A DNA stretch of 64,000 nucleotides from assembly GCA_947561585.1 (NCBI GenBank), contig CANNZV010002573.1:1-64000 (forward strand), read 5' to 3'. Positions within the stretch are counted from its first letter, which is position 1. The number at the start of each line of letters is the position of its first letter. The position numbers and the translations under genes were made by a program. Below the pieces are notes generated by a model. It saw only the letters and a list, made by a program, of their open reading frames with translations. It did no database searches and was not told the origin of the DNA. Source of the DNA: Caprella mutica. Taxonomy: Eukaryota > Arthropoda > Malacostraca > Amphipoda > Caprellidae. Shown here one piece after another: positions 21,197 to 34,000 of the stretch.

Positions 21197-21790
21197 ATCC
21201 TCATCACTGAGATTCATTCCCGGTAGTCGTAGTCAGAGGGCCGAAAATTCATCACTGAGATTCATTCCCGGTAGTCGTAGTCAGAGCGCCTAACACTCAT
21301 CACTGTAGATTCATTCCCGGTAGTCGTAATTAGAGAACCTAACACTCATCACTATAGATTCATTCCCGGTAGTCGTAGTCAGAGGGCCGAAAATTCATCA
21401 CTGAGATTCATTCCCGGTAGTCGTAGTCAGAGGGCCTAACACTCATCACTGTAGATTCATTCCCAGTAGTAGTAGTCTGAGAGTCAAACACTTATCACTG
21501 TAGATTCATTCCTGGTAGTCGTAGTCAGAGAGTCAAACTCTCATCACTGTAGATTCATTCCGAGTAGTCGTAGTCAGAGGGCTTAACACTAATCACTGAA
21601 TTCATTCCCGGTAGTCGTAGTCAGAGGGCCTAACACTCATCACTGTAGATTCATTCCCGGTAGTCGTAGTCAGAGGGCCTAACACTCATCACTGTAGATT
21701 CATTCCCGGTAGTCGTAGTCAGAGGGCCTAACACTCATCACTGTAGATTCATTCCCGGTAGTCGTAGTCAGAGGGCCTAACACTCATCAC
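21197..21790. repeat. 49-bp minisatellite beginning in the last codons of sca
   Basis: Twelve copies of a 49-bp unit built on GATTCATTCCCGGTAGTCGT (plus strand). Read in the gene's direction, the first unit supplies the last codons and the TGA stop of sca, and the remaining eleven lie in the 3' flank. The four units nearest the gene are almost identical; those farther away (21200-21560) are diverged in sequence and length. Confidence 0.95.
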
Positions 21791-22029
21791 CGTTGCTTTC
21801 AAAGAATAGTCTCCTTTCCACATTTCCCAAACTACTCCTTTGAAGTAATCATTTTCTTCCGGGTCCGAGTGGTACTCTCCGTTCAGATTACTTTCGAAGC
21901 AGTTGAAGAACCACCACCCTCCGCCATATGCCGGGGCACAGGGACAGCATTCAGGGGCTTTGTCGTAGTCTCTGTCGTACGTACTGAATGAGGAGCCGTT
22001 ATGAGCTGAGAAACTGTCTGATGCGTTAC
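21749..22029 (-). CDS. sca: sca last exon, end of fibrinogen domain (aa 756-848)
   Basis: Acceptor TAATCAACAG. Encodes [10 protein letters not shown] (calcium-site Asp774, Asp776, Asp778), then [22 protein letters not shown] and the terminal [12 protein letters not shown], all fibrinogen-domain signatures. C786 and C799 have the usual 13-residue spacing of the second disulfide; C783 and C784 are extra. The last ten codons ([10 protein letters not shown]) and the TGA lie inside the first unit of the 49-bp minisatellite. Confidence 0.9.
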
Positions 22030-25000
22030 CTGTTGATTAAAAACTATATCAAAGTGTGAACCAATTGTTTATTGTATAAAATTGATGAAGAAATGTTCAC
22101 TTTAGTGGGAATTTACTATGAAACAGCAGACACTGAGGTGAAGGGTTTTAACGTAACACTTGGGAGCTGTATTGAATTAACTTAAAAAGATTCCATACTT
22201 AATTATTAGATTCCCTCCAATAAATGAAATCTAAGATAAGTAAACCAAATATTTTATAATTTATTACGTTTCATTTCTATTTTACATTAATAATTTAGAT
22301 ACAAATAAAATTATTTCATTAAAAACATGTTAATCATTATGTCTCTTGTTCATTTTAAGAAAGAGATGAAAGAGGCACGACGGAGAGTTCTATTACCTTT
22401 ATAGCCTGATACAGTCAGCTCGTAAAGGGTAGCCTCATCAGCCACGTGGAAGTGACTGTACTCAGCAAAGGCATAGTTGTCATCGAAATCCCACAAATCG
22501 AACCGCAAAGTCAAGTTCTGCTCTTGAGACAGCAGGTGAATGAAGTCATTACCCCACCAAAATTCACCAGACAGATCGCCAAATCCTGGAAAAGAAAAAA
22601 AGATGAAGATTAAAACTCAAGTAAATATTTTAATTTTTAAAAAGAAACAAAAATGGATGAAGGAAATTCTGTTTCAAGGAAAAAAATTGGAGTATACATA
22701 AAGGTTATATATTTCTCCACTTAATATTAAAATTATATCAAATCTTCCCTATTAGTAATGACGTCAATGATTGACTTCTGATTGAGACAGCTTTAACAAC
22801 CCTATAAGATGTTGTTAATTCCTCATTCTGTGTACTGTGCCTTTGTCTGCCCTATAAGATGTTGTTACTTCCCTTTTCTGTGTCATGTACCTTTGTCAGC
22901 CCTCTAAGATGTTATTACTCTGTGTCCTGTGCCTTTGTCAGCTCTACAAGATGTTGTTACTTCCCTATTCTGTGTCCTGTGCCTTTGTCAGCCCTATAAG
23001 ATGTTGTTACTTCCCTTTTCTGTGTCCTGTGCCTTTGTCAGCCCTATAAGATGTCATTACTTCCCTTTTCTGTGTCCTGTGCCTTTGTCAGCTCTACAAG
23101 ATGTTGTTACTTCCCTATTCTGTGTCCTGTGCCTTTGTCAGCCCTATAAGATGTTGTGATGATGAGAGCTTCAGTACATTGGTGTTTTAAATATTTATTG
23201 TGAAACAGGTATAATCATGAGTGTTTGATCTGATTGTAGAGTTTGTGCATTAAAATGCCATCAAACAGTAAATAAAAGAATTAGGTTTCTTGATAAACTT
23301 AAGGAATCTTGCATGAAACCTACTCAGCACTTAATACGGCTTGTCAGTTTATGTATGTTTCATTGCAATAAAAAAAATGGTTATTTTATTATGCCTTTAA
23401 TTTTTATTATAATTATGTACATTTAACTAAATTTTGAAAATCGGACTTGTATTTTATTCAGTTATTATAATTAGGTACATTTAACACAAAATTATGAAAA
23501 TCGGGTACCAGTTGTCCGGGTACGAGTTGTCCTAGAGCCCGCTCAGGTTGCTCTGAGAACATGAGATTCAGTGTAGCATCGGGGTCTGAATTCACAGCTT
23601 CTTGGAAGGATTCTCTCCACCGAATATGATGGACACGCAGGGATTACTGTTATTGGAACAATACAGTCCTCACAATATGGTATGTGGTCCTTTAACCATT
23701 AGATACTGGTGTGTCAACTTCGTGTGACCAATTCTCAACTTGGTGAAAATTATAGTCTCTTCTGTTGTTCAATGGCTGCCAGGGATCTATTGAGCTTTTC
23801 AGTAGGCGCAGTATCATATTTTGCACTTCTTGCAATTCTTCTGACCAGAATTCTCTCATATTTCAATAATGGGGTACCAATCCCTGTATGGTAGTACATC
23901 GCTGCAATCCAAGAGTCATTGATTGCTGCAACTACAGCCAGTTTGTCTGCAGCTTCATTCCCTGGTATTCCTACATGAGCTGGGCTTCAGCCAAACTCAA
24001 TACCTTTGCCTTTTCTGTTCAGCTTTCTGTTCAGAGAGTAGAATCATAGTGGTCGGTTACCATTAAAGCACTTCTAGTCACAGTATATTATGAAATTCCG
24101 ATGTTCCAAGCTGGCAGCCATTTGTAGACAAAGTTAAAAAGTCCTCACAGCTAATAAAAATTGAGCTCCCACAATGCAATTTCATGGTTCTACATTCACT
24201 CAAACTTGTAGCAGTACATCCTACTCCATTATTGCTTTTTGAACCATCAGTAAAGATTGGGTATTGGTCATTGTGGTATTCATTCATGTAAGCATTAAAT
24301 AAATATTTCATTCCGTAGTCACTGCAGGTGACCAGGTGTCTTTCTTAGGGTATTCATACTTATTGCATCTGACATCTGAAGGGAGTTGCCATGTGGGTAT
24401 ATCTTTGGATGAAAACGTCCAAATTTCAATTTCTCGGTTAATTTCACTGATGCTGTTAACAATTTGGTAGCTATTGTTGAGATTTTGGCAGGTCTTTGGT
24501 TGGCGTTTGCATTTACGGATTGTACGATGTGGAGGTAGGCAGCTGAATAGCTCGTGCATAGAACTGCAGCAACAGCTTTTTCTTTCTAATCCTTAGAGGA
24601 GGTTCTCCACTCACCTGAACACAGGTGAGGACCTGTATGCACCAGTGCTCAGCCAAATAGCAGTATTGTGAACTGGATCCAGAATAGCTAGGATGTTTTC
24701 CCATGCAGAACTGTATATGTAGGACCCATAATCTAATTTTGATCCAATAATGGCTCTGTACAGTCTAAGCATCTGTCATATGGGACAGATGTTTTAACAG
24801 ATCCAAGCGCTTCATGCAGTCTCGTTTTATCATCTTAGTATGATCCTTCCAGTCCAGTTTACGATCTATCATCATTCCTAGATACACTGCTGATCAATAA
24901 TATAAGACCGTTTGAAAATTGGATAAATAAACTAACATTTTGTAGATAGGGTTGTGAATTTTTAAATATAGGTTGCTGATAACAATCTACATAAATGTTC

Positions 25001-28000
25001 CAAACAAAAAACAATTGCACCATCAACTTTTTCTTAAATCTGCATTTTTATGAAATAAGGCGTTTAAAACTTGATCATAAACATAAGACCACATAACTTA
25101 AATTAGGATAAATACCAAATAACAAAGAAAATGTCAACAAAATTGGCTTTAATAGTGAGTTCTGCCTCCATTGCTTCTGATTACTTCAAAAATTCTCTGT
25201 GGAATACTGTAAATGAGGGTTTCTAGCAGTGTAAGGGGAACGTTGCTCGAACTCGTGAAAATGGACTCTCGAAGCTCATCCACAGTGGCATACTGCTTTC
25301 CATTTTTGTAAACATCCTTTGCCATCCACCCCCAGAGGTTTTCTATAGGATTCAAGTCCGGGGAGCATGCGGGATGCTTCAAATCCCGGACACCACTCTC
25401 CTCTAAGAAGCTCATTGTCCTGCGTGCTCTATGAATTGCAGCATTATCCTGCTGGAAAACCCACCCATCTCCACACGACCGTTGTCCTTCGGTCACCAGA
25501 TTAACATTTTGGAGCATTGTGATGTAGCCATCTGCAGTTTGACGACCATGAACAATCTGCAACTCCATCGTTTCTAAATATGGATGAAAATGCTCCTCAC
25601 ACCATTATGGAGCCTGCACCGCTGTGCCGTTTGAGTAGATCTCAGGAGGCATTTCTTTGTCATGCCAGTACCTCTGGAAGCCATCTGGACCATCAAGATT
25701 AAACTTCTTTCCGTCTGAGAAGAGGACTTGCATCCATTTTCCAGTGTCCCACGTTTGGTAATCCTGACTGAATCTCAGACGGTCATGCTTGTGGCTTGGT
25801 AAGACCCGGGGCACCTGCAGACGCTTTTTGTTCACCATCCCATTGATGCGTAACTGTCGTCTAATGGTTATTGGGCTGCAATCCGCACCTGTAGCCTCCT
25901 TAATTTCCCTAGAAGTTAGTCCTCTGTCCTTCTTCACTACACGTTTGATCCTCCTATTCAGCGCAGAGGAAATTTTTCTTGGTCTACCTGTAGATTTTGC
26001 CTTTTCATAGTTTTGGGGATCCTTTAAGAAGTTGCAAACTGCAGTTTTGCTTCGATTCAACTTGTCAGCGATCGCCCGTTGTGACAAACCAAGTTGGTGG
26101 AAATCTAAGATTCTGGCACGCTCAACTTCACTTAGTTTAGACGCTTTTGGCATTGTGACACCTTTTTGCTATGGCTGCTAATTTTAAACTGAGTGAAAAA
26201 CTATGAAATAACCCTAATACCAGCTTTTTTGCACCATGGTCTTATGTTTATGATCAAGTGTTAAACGCCTTATTTCATAAAAATGCAGATTTAAGAAAAT
26301 GTTGATGGTGCAATTATTTTTTCATTTGGAACATTTATGTAGATTGTTATCAGCAACCTACATATATTTAAAAATTCACAACCCTATCTACAAAATGATA
26401 GTTTTTTTATCCAATTTTCAAACGGTCTTATATTATTGATCAGCAGTGTATCTGATAGTCTCCCTATTCGGGATGATGGTTCCATTTTTTTTCCCTTAGC
26501 ATCAGTTTTAAAGGTGGTTGGAAACTTGGAATTCTCTTTTATGGTGGCAGTGTATGCATTTTTTTAGATACTGAAAAGTTAAAGCGATGTATGTCAGACC
26601 AGGAGTGATCTTATTGACTACTCCCTGAATTCTTCTTTCCAGGCCGGGAACATAGCTGCCACCAACATACACTCTCTAGTCATCTACATATAATGATGTT
26701 TCAATATCTGCAGGAATACATTTGAGTATACCGTTGATGGCTAGCGTGAAGAGAGTACAGCTCAGAATCCCCTTCCTGTGGTACACCTTGGTATGATCTG
26801 TGTGGTTCGGATAGGGTGATCCCTATATTTACACGAAATGTCCTGTTTGTTAGGAAAAATTGAATGCAAGTATAGAGAGATTGCCTCTCATGCCAAATCC
26901 ATGCAGTGTCTCCATTATACCATAGCGCCATATCGTGTCGTAAGCCTTACTCATATCAAAAGATACGTAAAACGACACTGCTCCTTTGATTGAGTGAGGT
27001 GTCAACATTTGTAGTGAAGTTAGTCAGTGCATCCATGGTGCTTTGCATCTTTCTGAATCCATATTGGAGAGTTGGAAGGTGTTCATAGCTCTCAAGAAAT
27101 GATGTCAATCTATAGTTTATGTTCTTCTCCAGCAGTTTGCCAACACAGCTGGAGAGAGAGATTGGTCTATAGTTCTCTTCTAAGGTGGTATATTTGCCAT
27201 GTTTGGGGAATGATAATACGATATTTGATTGCCAGTGTGGTGGGATCTGTCCGGTGTCATAAATCTTATTGAATATTGATAGCAAAAAATGTAGGCTTGT
27301 TTCATGAGATTTCCTTATCATGTTGTAGCTGATGGTATCCTCGCCTGCAGCCGTGCTATCACTCTTCGCAAGCATTCGTTTCAGTTCCAGAATTGCTATT
27401 TGGCTATTATAACTTAGTTCCTTGTTTGTGGTGAAATTCAATTATTTTTCAGATATTGCTTGGTGTCTCTGAATTTTTGGGTGTAGCTCCTATTGCTGCT
27501 TATGGTTTCATAATCGGAGGCTATAAAGCTCAAGGGTCTTATGTTTGATATTTTAGGTTCTTGTTGCTTTGATAGGTTATTGTTAGCATTAACTCTTGTA
27601 TCCTATCTATTTCTGGGTATATTGTTTATTACTGTTGCTGAATAATGATTGAGCAGATCCAATAGCGAAGAGATTTACTCTGGCTCTTGCTTCCGTAAAT
27701 GTGAAGTGTTCTTTTATTTTAATTGCTAATATTTTTTCTCATATAGATATTTTTGGCATGTCTTTGACATCACGCTGTGTTGCTGTTGACAATTAGCACA
27801 CTTTTCAGGTAGTTGACAAGTTTCAGCTTTGTGGTCGCCAACCAGGTTCTTACGACATTTAGCACCTGGATGACCATAGCGCTGACAGTGGGAACATCTT
27901 CTAGGGTGAGGTATATATTGGCGGACTCGTTCCGTGAGTCCTGTTATTATTTCCACTCGATATGGGATATTGGATGAGTCAAAAGTGAGAATCAGTGTAG

Positions 28001-31000
28001 TAATAGGTTCTGGGTTAGCCAACTTGGGGAATTTAACAATTCTTCTACAGTCAACAACGCCCTTTTCAGATGGTCCCTCAACAACATCTTCATTGGAGTA
28101 ACCTCTCAGTAATCCACAGATTATTACCCATTAAGACATATTCTGGTACTCATGAGGTACTATGGTGACGGGTTCTTCTAGTAGTTCTGTCATATCTAAT
28201 AGTTTAGCTCATTTTAAACTGCAATCGAATATTTTCCATTGGTTTCTTAATTTCTAATTTAACAAATTAGTTTTATTGGATTGAGTCGTGCGATACTTAA
28301 ATGACGTATAGCCTTATATCCTACGTCAATGGATTTATTATACGGTGTGTTTTACTTATTTGTCAATTTTGAAATTGCCATAATAACTGAGGGAAGAAAA
28401 CCAAATATTTTTTTTGTTGTTCTGAAACCCATCAATTTCAAAACAACAGGCAAATAAAATTCCAATAGGCCATTTTACAGAAGGTGCTGAAAGTGCCCAC
28501 CGCCATATTGGAGACATGGCCTGCTCTCTTCAACAGGTTTGCAGCAACTTTCTTAATGGTTCTTGGATCATAGGATGCTGCAAAATCTCGGACGCATTGC
28601 ACCAATTCCTCAATGTTTTTACGGCTTTTGTATGTAAACTTGTCGTTGAGCTGCAGACAAGAAGTGGAAATCCAGTGGATTGATATCAGGGCTGTGTGCA
28701 GGCCAGCAAAATTCTGTCTGTTCTTCTGCTGATAACTCGTCCATGAAACCTTTCAAGAAGGAACGTTTCATCATTAGCGGAGTGGAGCACCATTTTACAA
28801 ATTTTGCCTTGCAGCGGTGGAGCAGAAAGTTTGACACACCTGTCTTTAAGCAGTACCAGATATATAGCTGGCATCTGTCACGGAAACTGAACGGCCATCT
28901 TCAGTGATGAATAGAATAACAATCGGAACTTTTCCATCGACAATCGCTACGAAGATCATCACTTCGGCATCATTCCTATCATTTGTTTCAATAATTTCCG
29001 AGATTTTGCAGCATCCTATGATCAAAGAACCATCAAGAAAGTTGCTACAAAAGTGTTGAAGAGAGCTAGACTATGTCTCCACAGCGGTGGGCAATTTCAG
29101 CACCTTCTGTAAAATGGCCTATTGAAACTTTATTTGCCTGTTGTTTTGAAATTGTCCGGTTTCAGAATAAAAGTTCCACTAAAAAAATTTCATAAAACAA
29201 AAATTTGGTTTTACTCCTTCAGTACCTTGCAAAATAAAATTATGTCTATTTCAAAAATGACAAATAAGTGAAACACAGTATAAGATACATCAAACCGTGA
29301 TACTAGTTGAATCGTTCTACTATCTTTACCTTTCTTATAATCTTGCCAAGATCTTGAAAAGTTAAGAGGAACTTCTCCATTTTGAGGTCCTCTCCTTTGT
29401 ATGGTTGTCCACCCTCCACCTTCAATGTTCTGGTCGCAGTATCTGATGTAGAAAGCTGGATCTACGTCACTAGATGTTGCAGGCAACTTTACAATACCTG
29501 AGGAAATTTAAAAGACTTGCTAGTAAAACTTTAAAGATACGTGTTTCATAAAATGGAACTAAACATGGTATTATATGTCAATCGCATTTTGCCGATCTGC
29601 GATAACGATTGATCGCGTTGCGCCCTCTCGTCGATTGATATTGAAGGCATTTATGACAAAATGAGAAATAAAGTTTTCTTTCTTAAAATAATAAAATAAA
29701 AGAGCGAGTTTTAAATTAATCAAATTATTTGGTTTTCTTCTAGAAATTAAATAAATGTGCATATAGTGTTATGCTATTCACACACTCATAGACCTACAAA
29801 ATGTCAATTTAAAATTGGCTACCTGTAGCAGAAACATCCGTGCATCCCAATATTCTCTTCTTCTTAGATGATTTGCTAAGATTGGATTCAGTTGTAGACG
29901 GGATAGCAGAGGTTGCACTGGAAGATAAGTCGGTAGTAGGTTTTGTGGTAGTCTCTCCTCTAAGCAGCTCTGCAATTAACTTTCTCCTTTCTGCTAACTC
30001 ATATTCAATCTCTAACAACACAATAGATATAAATTATTGTAAATTGGAGTTAGTCACTTTTCATTTAATTTTATATACTGAAAATATTCTAATTGCACTA
30101 ACCTAGTTCACTCAAAGTTGTAGGAGCGGGTATTGCTGTAGCTTCCACCTCTCTAGTTTGAATAATATTTCTCACTTCCGAGAAAGATTTAAGAGCTGCG
30201 AATCTAGGTTGCATATTGTCGCTGCTAAAGTTGTTTTGGGTTGATTCGGTAGTTGTGATTTCAGAGAAGGTGGGGAAAGTCGTGCTAGTTGTATTTTTTC
30301 TTGAATCTAGAAGCAAATATATTAAAGGAAAAGGCATTTCACTGAAACTTATGTATATTGAACGTAATATTACATTATCCATACTAGTGGTAAAGTAGTT
30401 GGAACCATCATATCGATTTTGGTTCATTTGCAGAGTGCGTTTAAGGTCATTCATTCCACTGGACAAATCTCGATGTTGCAGTTGAACCATTTCTTGTATT
30501 TTCATGGATTCTTCTTCAAGTCGAAACACAGAGTCTTCCATGTTCTTTCATTGAGGAAAAAATGACATTCCAGTTTAGTTATAATAAATAGCTTATCAAT
30601 GAAATTAATACGCATAATTTTTTTACCAAATTGCATTAGAGTAATGCAAAACTAGTAAGTTGAAGAAAGTTGAAATTTGTTTTGCATCAACAACGAATAA
30701 ATCATAAATATTAATATAATTCATGGTGAATTTGAATTCATCAATCGATAATCTCTGTTTATTTGTGTTTTTGTTGGTCATCCTCGCAAGGCCGTCTATT
30801 GTTGATGAGGCCAGACTCACGAAATAACAGCTGTTCAAAGTGGTCCTAAAAATCAAAACAAATGGCTAACTTAAGTCTGCACCCATTTTTGTAATTGAGA
30901 CTATTTTAAGAATAAACTATACCAAAGGATTTGAAATTATTCAATAACTATAATAGAATAACTTAACTGACCTGATAATAATTTAAGCTATTTAAAAATC

Positions 31001-34000
31001 GTCCATACACAAAAGCTTGATGGCGTTTCAATCAAAATGGTGGTTGTCCTCACATCGTAAAGCAATTTAAACCAATTTAGAGTTGTCTGACGAGAGTTTT
31101 AATAGGGAATGAAAATATTACCAAAGGCATAATTGGTAGGAATGAAGAAATTTTTCCCCGAATTTTCATCTGTAACTGATAAAATTAATGTATTTAAAAT
31201 TGAACTGGCGGAACCTTGTCCATGTTACAGAGTATGCTAGTTAAAGCCAATAAATTAGCTTACATTTCAAATGTTAAAACTTAGAGAGATCTAATTGGCT
31301 TGAAAATTTGAATGAATTCTATGTTAATTTAGGCTTGAAATCATCAAATATGAGCCAAATTGGCTAAGATCAGAAGTTCTGCGAAAATTTTACCTATTAA
31401 TTGGAATACAGTTTGCCAGCCTATGAAATATGGAATAGGTAGTGCTAAAGAATATCAAATTACCATTTAATTAGGTATATCAGTCGTAATTAACATACTA
31501 GGTAACTTAGTTAACATAGCAACACAAGTAGAAAAGTTGAATCCTAACAAGTAGGTTAATATTACATGATAATAAGTTAATAATTAATTCTTAAATCTCT
31601 AATTTGCCTCCATCGCCTGGTAACTCGTTCAGTTAAAAACCACGTTTATATATGTTATGATTGATAAATTCACATACATTTGATGGCAAATAATCTGGAA
31701 CATTCCTCAATTTATATCATAGAAAACACAAGACGAAATAACCATCAAGAAGAGAACAATGGCATAAAAACCGAAGAAAATATGTTGCGCGCCATCTTTA
31801 TCCATTAATTTTAGCGACAGTAATTAGATATCATAGGCCCACTTTGAACAGCTGATCGAACTATAAACGCCATGATGAGCTGGCCTGATGAACTATAGAC
31901 GGCCGTGATCCTCGCCGGGAAGAAGGGGTGAACAGGGGCGCCCAAGGTTTCATCCACCCGAGGCACTGTGTGAGAATGTGTGGGACTAAGGGAAACCCAC
32001 AGGAAGTTAATAATTGCCTGAGGATGAGTCCAAAGGTGCATCAGTTGAGTGAATATTTTATGCAGTCCTGTGTAGTTGTAGTGATGGATATTATGTAAGG
32101 ATGTGAGACACCGAGCCCTGACCAGCTTGGCAGAAGTAACACCGGTCAGAGAACTAATTTCCCAATCCTGCGCATGTAGTAAGGAAGGGAAGGATGGTGG
32201 CCACATCTCAGACGTGATAGGGTAACCCTAGCACGCCGAAACCTGGACGACTCACTAGAGTCTATGGCTGGAGGCCTAGACCCATGGAGTTTGTTAGGAG
32301 GGATGGAGTCTAGAGCTCATTGTGAGAATTTGGTGTGTATGTGTTTGCAAAGAGATGTGTTGTTGGGGGTTGGAGAGAGTGTGGTCTGTGGTGTAGAGGT
32401 GTCTGCAGTGTGTGGAGGGAGTGGTGTGTGGTGTGCGTGGAATCCTCCTTTCAGTTTGCATGTATTGTTGTGGATGAGAGGGTTCTAGTGTAGAAATGTA
32501 AAAATGTGTGCCCCTCATGTCCATGTGGGAGGTAATAGGGAGGACTCCTCGTGTTTCTGTGTGTAGGTGGGTTTATTTGTGTACAAGCTTATGGCGTGTG
32601 ATATTTGTAAAGTTTATATCATACAAGTTGGCTGCCGTACCTCTGTGATGTCCTGTAGAATTCCCCTCATAGAGTTTATCTCTCCCATTTTCTGGACGTG
32701 ATTATTAGCCACCATTTGCCTGAATGGTTTGAGGGCCTCCACCAAACTCATTTTCAGTTGGGCCGTAGTCAGAGCAGGTCTGTTGATAACGGGTGGGGGT
32801 GGTGTGGGGGGATCCATCACAGTCACTACTTTGTTGTCATCGATACATTGCCTTAAAAAGAGAATTTTGAATTGAACAAAATGTAAGAATTATTGATAAA
32901 ACTAACAATGAGCTCAGGAATCGAGCTACGATACAGATGATATTAATAAGTAATTGCTCATTATTAAAAAGAGTAAATGTGAACTTACAACGAATGAAGA
33001 CTAAGAAAGGTTTTGGTATTTCTTTTATCTATGCTTAAAATTTGAATGCATTTTCTAAATTACCGTTCATTACCTTGTAAGGTGACTCAAATGACCTTCC
33101 AAAGCCCTAAATCTTCTATTTAGTTTCTTGAACGGAGCGAATAGACTCCTCCAAAATTGGGCGAAGATTCTCTCGGTGTGAGCTTCCGATTCATTGTCCT
33201 CAGCGTGGTAGTGTCGGTCACCGGAAAAACGAGACCACGCGAACGATGAACGGTAGTGGTGGTCCGGTGGAGGTTTGGTTGTAGTAACGGGTCTCGGTGA
33301 TGGAGTTGTTGTTAAAGGCAAAGATCTTCTGGACAGATGGTCTGCAAATGAATAACAGAAAAAATTATAGAAAAGATGCTCTTTTAACAACCATAATGAT
33401 AAATGGTTTCAAATAAGCCAAATATTTATTATCGAAATAGATTGAATTACTTTATCATGGAATTCTAATCAATTAATCAGCTTAGTCACTCAAATTATTG
33501 ACATTTTTTCATCAATTTTTGTCCCAAATTTATGCAATGAAAATTGTGCTATCTCGATGTATGTGAACTTCTACTTTTAATTATAATGTTCGTAAAAGAA
33601 TTAAGCGTGGAGTATAACCGCAGATAGTCCTCACCAATGAAGGTGTCGTACTCCTGCTCAGGGTTGGTTAGTTTGTCAAACACTAGATCCACTTTGGCAC
33701 TCACATCATGAAGCAAGGAAGCGTCATTCTCGTGCAGTTCACACTCGGCTGTAAATTTCAGTAATGCTCATTACACAATGTATTACAATAATTATAAGAT
33801 ATTCTCAGATAGCTCACTTAGTGTATAAGTCATAGATATAATGACAAGATATAGCAATATTTGAGCAATGAGTGTCTTTTTCAAGTTGCCCCTTAAAAAG
33901 ATCAGTTCCAAAGATTTCTTTAACAAAACTTATCTTTTTATATTATTGATCAAGTGTTTGGATAAATCGATTTAAATTAATTAACATATTTAGTTTTTGT

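Larger units (their letters stand above)
23510..28150 (-). mobile_element. Degenerate Jockey-type non-LTR retrotransposon
   Basis: On the minus strand the pieces appear in order. There is an ORF1 tail with two zinc knuckles (28022-27726: [14 protein letters not shown] and [15 protein letters not shown]). A reverse transcriptase follows (27441-26700: [38 protein letters not shown], and YVDD at 26690-26679). Last is an RNase H domain ([15 protein letters not shown] near 24250 and [15 protein letters not shown] near 23950). The order matches the Jockey/I group. The endonuclease between ORF1 and RT is largely deleted, frames are broken by several shifts and stops, and a Tc1 element splits the RT-RNase H interval. 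Inactive. Confidence 0.85.

Noticed and set aside
30821..30845. A 25-nt sca exon (DHFEQLLF) with a strong acceptor
   Set aside because: The exons at 32641 and 30544 join directly in frame without it, and its sequence is shared with an inverted copy at 31842-31857, so it looks like repeat-derived sequence.
31811..32206. A 131-codon minus-strand frame in a sca intron
   Set aside because: No phase-compatible splice sites to the neighbouring exons and no recognisable domain. Part of it is related to an inverted segment nearby, so a repeat origin is more likely.
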